A stretch of 64,000 nt of DNA. Source: Candidatus Sulfuritelmatomonas gaucii. Its GTDB lineage: Bacteria > Acidobacteriota > Terriglobia > Terriglobales > Acidobacteriaceae. The notes below the pieces were generated by a model. It searched no databases and had not been told where the DNA came from. It was given only the letters and a program-made list of their open reading frames with translations. The stretch's first letter is position 1; each line of letters begins with the position of its first letter. The position numbers and the translations under genes were made by a program. The stretch spans positions 12,463-76,462 of the forward strand of contig OKRB01000002.1 in assembly GCA_900290245.1 (NCBI GenBank), in the 5' to 3' direction. Shown in pieces: positions 43,958-52,443 of the stretch.

Positions 43958-44023
43958 TCTTAAGTCACGCTACGAGCGCTCTAAAGTCACGCAGCGGGCT
44001 CTCTTAAGTCACGTTGCCGGCGC
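43958..44023. repeat. Three 22-bp direct repeats (TTAAGTCACG) upstream of the GT87-like gene
   Basis: TTAAGTCACG at 43960, TAAAGTCACG at 43982 and TTAAGTCACG at 44004 are exactly 22 bp apart, and the remaining part of each unit is also similar. They end 25 bp upstream of the start codon of the leftward gene. Two helical turns between copies would place bound proteins on one face. Confidence 0.75.
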
Positions 44024-44164
44024 CACCGCTCCGGGATGGCGCCACAACGGCGCGTGGCCCCGGCGTTCGCCACCCTGAATCGCACGCCGCCGCATTAACT
44101 GAGTGTGTTCGTCCATTGAAGATGTAATCTCGCCCGGACCGATTTCCGTCCAATCCTAGTACAA

Positions 44165-44419
44165 GTGAAGACTGTCGCAACCCAATATCGTTGCCCATGC
44201 TGCGGATATAAAACCCTGAACGCTCCGGCAGCGATGGTTTTGTGTCCCGTTTGCTGGTGGGAAGACGACGGGCAGGAAGACAGCGACGCCGCAGAAGTTC
44301 GCCTTACGGTCAACGGCCAGCTCAGTCTCGACCAGGCACGCGAATACTACACCCAGTGCGGCGCGGCGCATCCGCGCTTTCTCCCTTACGTCCGCAAGCC
44401 CGAGCCCGCCGAGCACTGA
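44165..44419 (+). CDS. Cysteine-rich CPCC-type small protein
   Basis: An 84-aa protein starting YRCPCCGYKTL and followed by LCPVCWWEDDGQ, the zinc-binding pattern of the Cys-rich CPCC family; the function of the family is unknown. The start is GTG 44165, with no clear Shine-Dalgarno, so the true start may be different. A C-rich octamer array follows the stop by 2-5 nt. Confidence 0.75.
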   Translation: MKTVATQYRCPCCGYKTLNAPAAMVLCPVCWWEDDGQEDSDAAEVRLTVNGQLSLDQAREYYTQCGAAHPRFLPYVRKPEPAEH

Positions 44420-44421
44420 TC

Positions 44422-44512
44422 GCGCTCGCTCCCATGGCGCCCAATTCCTCTCTGTCTTTGCTCCCTTGTCCCCTCGCTCCATTGCTCCCTCGTTCCCTGC
44501 CTTCGCGGTTTG
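44422..44512. repeat. C-rich octamer array after the CPCC gene
   Basis: TTGCTCCC, TTGTCCCC, TCGCTCCA, TTGCTCCC, TCGTTCCC words run with a near 8-bp step, the reverse sense of the array at 30977-31022. Confidence 0.7.
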
Positions 44513-44635
44513 ACCCTTCCCGCAAACCCCCGTACCATGAAACTAGGTATTCCCCCGGCCAGACGGCGATAGACTGCCTTGAACGAACGCCCGTGGCCGC
44601 AGTCATATTGGCGCGCGCGCCGGGAAGGTAAAACG

Positions 44636-46030
44636 TTGAGTTTCAGCAGCACCGTCGAAAACAAAACGGAAACGGCCGACACTGAGCACAACCACGAAGC
44701 CGCAGAAGAAACCCACTCGCATGGACCGGTTCTGAACCCCGATTGCACACGGGAGCTGGTCATCGATGTGCCCGCCGACGAAGTCGCCAAAACCTGGCGC
44801 AACGTCGCCAACAACTATCGCAAGTACGCGAAGATTCCGGGCTTTCGTCCCGGCAAGGTGCCGGAGAACATCGTCCGCCGCCGCTTTGCCACCGAGATCC
44901 GCAAGGAAGTGATCGACTCGCTGCTGCCCGAGCGCTTCAACAAGGCGATCAACGAGCTCGGCATTCGTCCCGTGGGCCAACCCCAGGTGCTTGAGCTGAC
45001 GCTTGAAGAGGGCGCCCCGCTCCATGCCAAGGCCGTCTTCGAGTATCTTCCTGCGTTCTCCATTGATGGCTACAAGGATGTAACGGTTCCCAAACCCTCA
45101 GCCGAAATCACCGAAGATGAATTCCAGCGCGAACTGGAGCAGCTGCGCGATTCGCGCGCCGTGATGGAGCCGGTAGAAGAAGACCGCGCGCTCGCCGACG
45201 GCGACTGGGCGCAGATCAGCTACAAGGGCCAGGTCCAGAATGAGGCGGCAGAACCCGCAGCCGAGGGCGAGGCGCCCGCTGCCGAAGCGCAGCCCATTGC
45301 CGGCGAAGACACGCTGGTTGAAATCGGCGGCAAAGATACGGTGGAAGCTTTCACCAACGCACTGCGCGGGACCAAGCCCGGCCAGGAATTGAAGGTCGAG
45401 GTCATCTATCCCGCCGATTACTCGCAAGCCAAGCTGGCCGGCGAGACCGTTGCTTATGACGTGGAAGTGAAGGCGATCAAGAAGCGCGTCCTTCCCGAAT
45501 TGAACGACGACTTCGCAAAGGAACTGGGACATTACGAAAGTTACGCGGATCTGGAGAAAAGTGTTCGCGAGTATATGGAGAGCCGCAAGCAGCGCAGCGT
45601 TGAGGCCGAAACCAAAGACAAGCTCTTCGCGGCGCTGGCCGAGCGGTTTACCTTCTCGGTACCCGAGTCGCTGGTACAGGACCAGGTGGACACGCGGCTG
45701 GAGCGCGGCCTGCGTGCCCTTGCCGCTCAGGGAATGCAGCCCGACCAGATGCGCAAGCTCGACTTCACCCGCCTGCGCGCGGCGCAGCGTGACAGCGCGG
45801 TTACCGAAGTGAAAACCAACGTGCTCCTCGATCGCATCGCCGGCGAAGAAAATATCACCGTCAGCGACGAGGAGTTGGAACGCGAATTACAGATCGCCGC
45901 AATCCAGTCTCGCGAGCCTCTGGATGCCCTTAAGGTGCGATTGACCAAAGACGGCGGACTGGGTAGGATCAAACAGCAACTCAGACGAGAGAAGACGGCT
46001 TCTATCTTGTATGAACGCCTGCCTGGTTAG
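44636..46030 (+). CDS. tig: Trigger factor
   Basis: This 464-aa ribosome-bound chaperone has the N-domain binding signature FRPGKVPENIVRRRF (usual GFRxGKxP), a PPIase domain split by an Ala/Glu/Pro-rich insertion (AAEPAAEGEAPAAEAQP) and the C-terminal cradle. A TTG start at 44636 is chosen (GGGAAGG 7-11 nt upstream) with an unusual His/Glu-rich N-terminal extension of about 30 residues (TEHNHEAAEETHSHGP) that could bind metal. It leads into clpP and clpX, as in many bacteria. Confidence 0.94.
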   Translation: MSFSSTVENKTETADTEHNHEAAEETHSHGPVLNPDCTRELVIDVPADEVAKTWRNVANNYRKYAKIPGFRPGKVPENIVRRRFATEIRKEVIDSLLPERFNKAINELGIRPVGQPQVLELTLEEGAPLHAKAVFEYLPAFSIDGYKDVTVPKPSAEITEDEFQRELEQLRDSRAVMEPVEEDRALADGDWAQISYKGQVQNEAAEPAAEGEAPAAEAQPIAGEDTLVEIGGKDTVEAFTNALRGTKPGQELKVEVIYPADYSQAKLAGETVAYDVEVKAIKKRVLPELNDDFAKELGHYESYADLEKSVREYMESRKQRSVEAETKDKLFAALAERFTFSVPESLVQDQVDTRLERGLRALAAQGMQPDQMRKLDFTRLRAAQRDSAVTEVKTNVLLDRIAGEENITVSDEELERELQIAAIQSREPLDALKVRLTKDGGLGRIKQQLRREKTASILYERLPG

Positions 46031-46136
46031 AAATGCTCGCTACTTTACCCCGGTGCGGTGAGCAAAGTCACTGCACTCTATGCGAACGCAACAGAAGATA
46101 GAAGCTGCAGAATGGCAGCCAGGAGCTGAAGGAAGA

Positions 46137-46727
46137 ATGGCATTAGTTCCCATGGTGGTTGAGCAGACGAGCCGGGGCGAGCGCGCCTACGACATCTACT
46201 CCCGTCTGCTGCGCGACAACATTATCTTTCTTGGTACCCCGATTGACGACATGGTCGCCAATCTTATCGTCGCCCAGATGCTGTTTCTGCAGGGCGAGGA
46301 CCCCGAAAAGGACGTTTCGCTTTACATCAATTCTCCGGGCGGCTCCATCACCGCCGGCCTTGCCATTTACGACACCATGCAGTTCATCAAGAACAACGTG
46401 GTGACGTACTGCATCGGCCAGGCGGCCAGCATGGGCGCGTTTTTGCTTCTGGCGGGAAACAAGGGAAAGCGCTTTGCCCTGCCCAACTCCCGCATTCTGA
46501 TACATCAACCGTCGATGGGCGGCCTCAGCGGGCAGGCCACCGACATCGATATCCATGCGCGCGAAATCCTGCGCATCCGCGAAATTACCAACAACCTCAT
46601 GGCCCGCCACACCGGCCAGCCCCTCGAGAGGATCGAGCGCGACGTCGAGCGGGACTTCATTATGAACGCGGAACAGGCTAAGGAATATGGGATTGTGGAC
46701 GAAATTATCGACCGGACCCGCGCTTGA
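46137..46727 (+). CDS. clpP: ATP-dependent Clp protease proteolytic subunit
   Basis: This 196-aa serine protease makes the ClpP tetradecamer. The catalytic Ser is in [11 protein letters not shown], His in [10 protein letters not shown], Asp further on, and the substrate strand [11 protein letters not shown] is intact. Start ATG 46137 gives the usual length; an earlier frame start at 46080 would add 19 residues. Confidence 0.96.
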   Translation: MALVPMVVEQTSRGERAYDIYSRLLRDNIIFLGTPIDDMVANLIVAQMLFLQGEDPEKDVSLYINSPGGSITAGLAIYDTMQFIKNNVVTYCIGQAASMGAFLLLAGNKGKRFALPNSRILIHQPSMGGLSGQATDIDIHAREILRIREITNNLMARHTGQPLERIERDVERDFIMNAEQAKEYGIVDEIIDRTRA

Positions 46728-46785
46728 GCGTAACCTAGCCGTTTCATGGGATTTGGATTAAACTCTTTTTGGGGGAGCAACCAGT

Positions 46786-48057
46786 ATGAAGACGCGGACG
46801 GGACCCGAAGAGGCGTTGCGTTGCTCGTTCTGCCATAAATCGCAGGACGCTGTAGCCAAGTTGATCTCTTCACCAAGTGATTACCCTCGCGCCTATATCT
46901 GCGACGAGTGCGTTGCTGTTTGCAACTCGATTCTGGATGACGATCGAAGCGGCGAGACTCCCGCCACCACAGCAGGCCATCTTCCCAAGCCCACCGAGGT
47001 AAAAGGCTTCCTCGACGATTACGTGATCGGGCAGGACCAGACCAAGAAGAAGCTTGCCGTTGCGGTCTACAACCACTACAAGCGCGTCCAGATGAATCGT
47101 GTGCGCAACAACGAAGTCGAGCTCACCAAGTCCAACATCCTGCTTATCGGCCCCACCGGCTCCGGCAAAACACTGCTCGCGCAAACTCTCGCCAAAATGC
47201 TTGACGTGCCCTTTGCCATCGTCGACGCCACCACGCTCACCGAAGCCGGCTACGTGGGCGAGGACGTGGAGAACATCATCCTCAAGCTTCTGCAGGCCGC
47301 CGACGGCGATGTGAACCGGGCGCAGCAGGGCATCATCTATATCGACGAGATCGACAAGATCGGCCGCAAAGACGAGAACCCCTCCATCACACGCGACGTG
47401 AGCGGCGAAGGCGTGCAGCAGGCCCTGCTCAAGATTCTTGAGGGCACCGTGGCCAACGTTCCGCCGCAGGGCGGGCGCAAGCATCCGCACCAGGAGTTCA
47501 CTGCGGTCGACACTACCAACATCCTCTTCATCTGCGGCGGCGCGTTCGTCGGGCTTGAGCGCATCGTCGGCCGGCGCATCGGGAAAAAAGCGCTGGGCTT
47601 CCGCACCGTGGATGCCGAGGCGGATCAGGCAACCACTCGCTCGCATCGCGATACCGAACTGCTGCGCAAAACCGAGCCGCAGGACCTGATCAAGTACGGC
47701 CTCATCCCCGAGTTCGTCGGCCGCTTGCCTGTCGTAAGTGTTCTCGACGAGCTCGACGAAGCGGCGCTCATCGAGATCCTTACCAAGCCGCGGAACGCCA
47801 TCCTCAAGCAGTACCAGCGCCTCTTTGAGTACGAAAACGTGCGCCTGCACTTTACAAACGAAGCGGCATGCGCCGTTGCGCGTGAGGCCATGGCGCGCAA
47901 GGTGGGAGCGCGCGGTTTGCGCATGATTCTGGAAGAGCTGATGCTCGACCTGATGTACCACCTGCCCTCGAACAAGCGCGTGCGCGACCTCGAAATCACC
48001 AAGGATATGGTCGAGCGCCGCGACCTGTCGCTCTGCCTGCTCGAAAAAGCCGGCTGA
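46786..48057 (+). CDS. clpX: Clp protease ATP-binding subunit ClpX
   Basis: This 423-aa unfoldase has an N-terminal zinc-binding domain (CSFCHKSQ and ICDECVAVC), the P-loop GPTGSGKT, Walker [11 protein letters not shown], the pore loop GYVGEDVE and the RKH loop [10 protein letters not shown]. It delivers substrates to ClpP. A strong ribosome binding site (GGGGGAG) precedes the ATG, 58 nt after clpP. A terminator follows. Confidence 0.97.
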   Translation: MKTRTGPEEALRCSFCHKSQDAVAKLISSPSDYPRAYICDECVAVCNSILDDDRSGETPATTAGHLPKPTEVKGFLDDYVIGQDQTKKKLAVAVYNHYKRVQMNRVRNNEVELTKSNILLIGPTGSGKTLLAQTLAKMLDVPFAIVDATTLTEAGYVGEDVENIILKLLQAADGDVNRAQQGIIYIDEIDKIGRKDENPSITRDVSGEGVQQALLKILEGTVANVPPQGGRKHPHQEFTAVDTTNILFICGGAFVGLERIVGRRIGKKALGFRTVDAEADQATTRSHRDTELLRKTEPQDLIKYGLIPEFVGRLPVVSVLDELDEAALIEILTKPRNAILKQYQRLFEYENVRLHFTNEAACAVAREAMARKVGARGLRMILEELMLDLMYHLPSNKRVRDLEITKDMVERRDLSLCLLEKAG

Positions 48058-48084
48058 TGCTTTCTGGATTCTACTGAGTCACCG

Positions 48085-48114
48085 TGCCCGGGCTTCGGCC
48101 CGGGCATTGTTGTT
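48085..48114 (+). terminator. Intrinsic terminator after clpX
   Basis: TGCCCGGGC (48085-48093), a TTCG tetraloop and GCCCGGGCA (48098-48106) form a perfect 9-bp stem followed by TTGTTGTT, 28 nt after the clpX stop. Confidence 0.85.
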
Positions 48115-48406
48115 CAGGGCCGAATACGATCACTCCCGCCGCCCAGTACAATCCAATGCCGCCAACCTATCCGATGCAATGTAATGGCGCCATGCAATTT
48201 CGTTTTGCGTGAATCGGCAATCTCCGCGCCTGAGGCGTGCAGGAGCACTGACCACCGAGTAAGTGACGAGCAGGCGGTGATCCGGCCGAAACCACGTTCA
48301 AGCCACGAAAAACATCCCAGAATCTGACTTGCCAGAACTGCTGGTTTCCCTTGTGAATTTGCAGAGGAACAACTGAATGCCGGGCCGATTCCCCGGCCTG
48401 CCTCTG

Positions 48407-48457
48407 CTGTCCGGTTTTGGACAGAGCTTCTCGAATACGGACAGAAATCACTGACAG
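48407..48457. promoter_or_regulatory. Palindromes upstream of the permease promoter
   Basis: CTGTCCGGTTTTGGACAG (48407-48424) is a dyad with 6-bp arms and a 6-bp spacer, then GGACAG (48439) and TGACAG (48452) half-sites. They lie about 60-110 bp upstream of the -24 element, where an enhancer-binding activator would sit. Confidence 0.5.
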
Positions 48458-48514
48458 GAAGCGGACCCGATGAGCGTATCTTGTTGTAGGCACATCGGCT
48501 ATCGGACTCGCGGG

Positions 48515-48531
48515 TTGGCGCGCAAAATGCA
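48515..48531 (+). promoter_or_regulatory. Predicted sigma-54 (-24/-12) promoter
   Basis: TTGGCGCGCAAAATGCA has GG at 48517-48518 and GC at 48529-48530, the required 12-bp step, and differs from TTGGCACG-N4-TTGCW at two places. A start near 48542 would leave a 27-nt leader before the ATG. Confidence 0.6.
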
Positions 48532-48568
48532 GATGTAAAAGGTAAAATCCACCTGTGCTGAGGCTCCT

Positions 48569-51028
48569 ATGAGGACTGTTCTTCAGGACCTTCGGAATGC
48601 ATTGCGCCAGGTGCGCAAGACGCCGGGCTTCACACTTGTTGTTGTGCTGATGCTGGCTCTCGGTATTGGCGCCAATACTGCCGTCTTCAGCGTGATGAAC
48701 GCACTGCTAATGCAGTTGCTGCCGGTGAGCCGTCCCAGCGGCCTCTCCTACGTGAGAATGGCCAACGGTCAGGGGCAGCCTCCAAATGCCAACAATACAG
48801 GCAACAACAGCACTTCGTTTTCCGAGGTTACGTTTGAGGCTCTTCGGCAGCGCAGCGACGTTTTCGAGGAGCTCATTGCCTACGTTCCCCTCAGCTTTAG
48901 TGGGGGGGTGGCAGTTCGCCACGGTGAACTGCCGGAGGAGGCAGGAGGCGAAGAGGTCAGCGGCAACTTCTTTTCCGGCGTAGGCGTTCGTATGCAAAGC
49001 GGCCGCGGATTTACGCTGGCGGACGAGAAAGATCACGCTTCCATTGCAGTAATCAGTTACGGCTACTGGACGCGAAGTTATGCGCGCGACCCGGGCGTGT
49101 TGGGGCAGACGCTCTATGTCAAGGGCGTTCCCATGACGGTAGTGGGCGTGACGGCTCCAGGATTCAAGGGCATTGAGCCGCTGGATACGACGGATTTTTG
49201 GATTCCTTTGCAGAACCGGCCAGAATTGAATGCCTGGGGAACGCCTTTCGATGTAAATAAGACTTACGGCTCTCCAAAATGGTGGTTTCTGCTCATGATG
49301 GCGCGACTGCGTCCCGGCGTCACTCCCGCGCAAGCGCAACAAGCACTTGCAGGAACATTCGGTGCCGTCGTCAAACAGAGCATCGGCACGGACAATCTAA
49401 AGGAGTGGAAGCCGCTGCTTGAGTTCGTTCCTGCGCGTGGCATCGCACTTCTTACGGATTACGTCCGTGAACCGATGCAAATCCTCATGGGCCTGGTTGC
49501 GCTAGTACTGCTGATTGCCTGCACAAACGTGGCCATGATGATTCAGGCGCGCAACACGGTTCGCGAACACGAGTTCAGCCTGCGCCTTGCCATTGGGGCA
49601 AGCCGCGGAATTATCTTTCGACAGTTACTGTGCGAAAGCATGTTGCTGGTTTCAGCCGGTGCCGGAGTTGGTTGGCTGTTCGCGATCGGCGCCACACGCA
49701 TGTTGGCCGTCTGGTCGGGCTCAGAGGTTGGGCTCAGCCCCGATTTCACGGTGCTGCTGTTTACGTTGCTCATCTCCTCGGTCGCCGCCGTGGCCTTCGG
49801 ACTGATCCCTCTGTGGACCGCTGTTCGTGCCCCGGTCGCGCGCGTGCTGCGCTCCACTTCGGCCGGCGCCACAACAAGTCATGCTCGCGCTGTGGGCAGT
49901 CGCATTGTGCTTGCCTGCCAGGTGGCGTTCTGCCTCGTGCTGCTGATGGCGGCAAGCCTGCTGCTGCGCACGTTGCGCAACTACGCAACACAAGATCTGG
50001 GAATGGAAGCGGAAGGTTTACTTGTTTTTGGCGTTACACCACAAGGCCAGATCGATTCGCACTTGTTCTATCGCAGCTTGCTCGATCGGCTGAGACAGGT
50101 CCCCGGGGTTGAGTCCGTATCCATGGCGCACAGTCGTCCCGGCTCCGGCTGGAGCAACAACAATGGCCTGATGTTGGATGGAATTCGGCTGCAGGGCCAG
50201 GGTGTCCGTTCCAACAACGTCGGCGCCGGGTTCTTCCATACCCTGGGCGTTCCCGTTCTTGCCGGCCGTGAAATTGCCGAATCAGACACCGAAGACACTC
50301 AGCCGGTCGTTCTTGTCAATGAGACATTCGTCAAGCAGCACCTGGCCAACACCAACCCACTGGGTCACCAGCTTGGTGATAAGCGTCGCTACACAATCGT
50401 TGGGGTAGTACGCGACAGCAAATACAGAAGCGTGGATGAGCCGCCAATGTCCATGAGCTATTACGCAGCCATGCAGGCAAAATCAATGACCACCATGCAG
50501 ATTGAAGTCCGCACGCGCGGGAATCCGATGGCCATGCTTCCGGAAATCAGGAAGACTGTGGCAGGACTTTATCCAGATGTTCCACTTCAGCAGCCGATGA
50601 CACAGCTCGAGCAATTCACAAAGTCGTACAGGCAGCAACGGATGTTCGGCGCCATGGGTGGATTCTTCGGCGTGCTGGCGGCATTGCTGGTGGCGACCGG
50701 GCTCTACGGAACGTATTCGTTTCGCGTCAGCCACCGCACAACGGAAATCGGCGTGCGCATGGCGCTAGGCGCGAGCCGCGCAGAGGTGCTGGCTATGGTG
50801 ATGCGCGAGAGCCTGTGGGTGCTCATCGGGGGTCTTGCCGCCGGCATACCGCTCACGCTCTTCGCCGTTCGTCCGCTCAAATCGATGCTCTATCAGATGT
50901 CTCCGTTAGACCCGGTCAGCTTCGTTGTTGCCGTTGTAGCCATGATTCTTGTCGCCGGATGCGCCGCTCTGATTCCCGCACGCCGCGCCGCGTCAATCGA
51001 GCCGATGCAGGCGCTGCGCGCAGAGTGA
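48569..51028 (+). CDS. ABC-type permease of the MacB/FtsX acidobacterial duplicated (ADOP) type
   Basis: This 819-aa membrane protein has an N-terminal helix (about residues 21-41, GFTLVVVLMLALGIGANTAVF), a MacB periplasmic core (about 60-260), an FtsX three-helix module (about 285-420), a second periplasmic core (about 460-650) and a second FtsX module (about 690-800, EIGVRMALGASRAEVLAMVM). It has no ATPase domain; a partner ATPase must be elsewhere. Such permeases export antimicrobial or envelope compounds and are numerous in acidobacteria. The likely sigma-54 control is unusual for a transporter in the middle of a protease cluster. Confidence 0.9.
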   Translation: MRTVLQDLRNALRQVRKTPGFTLVVVLMLALGIGANTAVFSVMNALLMQLLPVSRPSGLSYVRMANGQGQPPNANNTGNNSTSFSEVTFEALRQRSDVFEELIAYVPLSFSGGVAVRHGELPEEAGGEEVSGNFFSGVGVRMQSGRGFTLADEKDHASIAVISYGYWTRSYARDPGVLGQTLYVKGVPMTVVGVTAPGFKGIEPLDTTDFWIPLQNRPELNAWGTPFDVNKTYGSPKWWFLLMMARLRPGVTPAQAQQALAGTFGAVVKQSIGTDNLKEWKPLLEFVPARGIALLTDYVREPMQILMGLVALVLLIACTNVAMMIQARNTVREHEFSLRLAIGASRGIIFRQLLCESMLLVSAGAGVGWLFAIGATRMLAVWSGSEVGLSPDFTVLLFTLLISSVAAVAFGLIPLWTAVRAPVARVLRSTSAGATTSHARAVGSRIVLACQVAFCLVLLMAASLLLRTLRNYATQDLGMEAEGLLVFGVTPQGQIDSHLFYRSLLDRLRQVPGVESVSMAHSRPGSGWSNNNGLMLDGIRLQGQGVRSNNVGAGFFHTLGVPVLAGREIAESDTEDTQPVVLVNETFVKQHLANTNPLGHQLGDKRRYTIVGVVRDSKYRSVDEPPMSMSYYAAMQAKSMTTMQIEVRTRGNPMAMLPEIRKTVAGLYPDVPLQQPMTQLEQFTKSYRQQRMFGAMGGFFGVLAALLVATGLYGTYSFRVSHRTTEIGVRMALGASRAEVLAMVMRESLWVLIGGLAAGIPLTLFAVRPLKSMLYQMSPLDPVSFVVAVVAMILVAGCAALIPARRAASIEPMQALRAE

Positions 51029-51387
51029 AAAACGAGGAAGGGTCACACGCTTCTTGGGTCCGGATTCATTCACCTAGTTGGCATGAGATCGCCAGTTCAA
51101 TGAGCGGGGACGACGAGAGCAATTCATTTGCGGCGCAACGTTAATCCGTTAATTAACGCCAATAGCCCAAAACGCTCATCGAGCCGAGGCGGGCCTCATT
51201 TCGGTGCTCCGGTCGTTTCGTCGCCGATCCAAAAACTACTGCTCAGCAAGTAGTGCTTCTCCTGGCGGGGCCCCCAGAATCCGTTAGTCGACAAAACATG
51301 GCCTGAAGGCACTTTCGACTTAGGCGCTGGGTTGAGGAGATCGGCTGGAAATGTTAACCAATCCCTGGTCACGTGCGTATTAGCTGC
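51029..51387. other. Gap of 359 bases without a recognised gene
   Basis: Contains a small dyad GTTAATCCGTTAATTAAC-like stretch near 51140-51158 and otherwise no clear structure. A leftward open frame across 51196-51528 runs antisense to the next gene and was not accepted. Confidence 0.4.
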
Positions 51388-52155
51388 ATGACTCGGATGT
51401 TCAGATTCAATCTTCTCCTCTTGCCCTTCCTCGTTGTCGGGCCGTTGCTTGCCGGCGCCGCTGCTCAGAAACCGGCCTTCGAGGTTGCAACCATCAGGCC
51501 CAGCAGAGAAGCCGTCAAATTTGAGCACGACGGAAAAACAGAGTTCTTAGGCGATACCCTTCGCATGCAGGATGTAACCGTGAACACCTGCATCAAGCTC
51601 GCATATCACGTTCAGGACCGCCAGATCGACGGCCCGGCCTGGCTCGAGAACGATCGCTTCGACATCACGGCAAAGACCGATGGCCCTGTAGTCGAAGACA
51701 CCATGAAGCGGATGCTGCAATCTCTGCTCGCCGACCGCTTTGGCCTCAGCTTTCATCGCGAGCCCAGAGAGATGAAGGTCATCCTGCTCACCGTTGCAAG
51801 CGGCGGAGCCAAACTTAAGCCCGCGGCAGCGCCGGACGGGAAACCCTTCCGCGAGAACTCGGTCAATGGCACAATCGCGAAATCCATGCCGATCCGCGAG
51901 TTCGCCGACTTTCTCTCTGGGCCGCTCGATATGCCGATGGTCGACCGTACAGGCCTTACCGGAAAATACGACTTCGCCATCGACTTCACGCCTTATTTGC
52001 CTGACCCGACAAAAAATATGGATGGAACCAAACCCGATACGACCGCCATCCTCAAAGCCGCATTAAATGACGAACTCGGCCTGAAGATGACGGGCGGCAA
52101 AGCGCCAATCGACGTCCTTGTCGTCGACCACGTCGAAAAGCCTTCACAGAATTAG
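51388..52155 (+). CDS. TIGR03435 family soil-associated secreted protein
   Basis: This 255-aa protein has a signal peptide (about residues 1-25, ending GAAAQ) followed by FEVATIRPSR, the hallmark opening of the TIGR03435 family, then AYHVQDRQIDGPAWLENDRFDI, LLADRFGLSFHREPREM and GLTGKYDFAIDFTP. The family is expanded in acidobacteria and its role is unknown. The start may be ATG 51388 or 51397 or GTG 51373. Confidence 0.9.
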   Translation: MTRMFRFNLLLLPFLVVGPLLAGAAAQKPAFEVATIRPSREAVKFEHDGKTEFLGDTLRMQDVTVNTCIKLAYHVQDRQIDGPAWLENDRFDITAKTDGPVVEDTMKRMLQSLLADRFGLSFHREPREMKVILLTVASGGAKLKPAAAPDGKPFRENSVNGTIAKSMPIREFADFLSGPLDMPMVDRTGLTGKYDFAIDFTPYLPDPTKNMDGTKPDTTAILKAALNDELGLKMTGGKAPIDVLVVDHVEKPSQN

Positions 52156-52443
52156 CCGAGCGCTTGGCAGAAGGTGGGCGAGAGACCAGCCAAAACGACT
52201 GAAGTAATCTCGCCACGATTCTGAATCACTCCGTCTAACTGCCGCCATTCCAATCAGTAAGACACCCATTCCCATCCCCTATCTTCAATCAGCACATAAC
52301 TTTCGTCATAGCGCCATAAGGCCACTCTGCCCATTCGCCGTGCCAGCCATTCCGCTGTACAATCCCTACATGACTCTTCGATCAGCCTGGCCGAATGGGC
52401 TGGCGGAGGGGTGTGAAGTCCGCAAGGCGCAAAGGGGACCCGG

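Larger units (their letters stand above)
48058..48568. other. Gap of 511 bases: terminator and sigma-54-type control region
   Basis: Contains the clpX terminator and, from 48407 on, dyads and a -24/-12 promoter for the permease gene. Between them (48115-48400) no gene or clear structure was found. Confidence 0.6.

Noticed and set aside
51196-51528. 110-codon minus-strand frame before the TIGR03435 gene
   Set aside because: Half of it is antisense to the signal peptide region of the TIGR03435 gene; the rest shows no known family.
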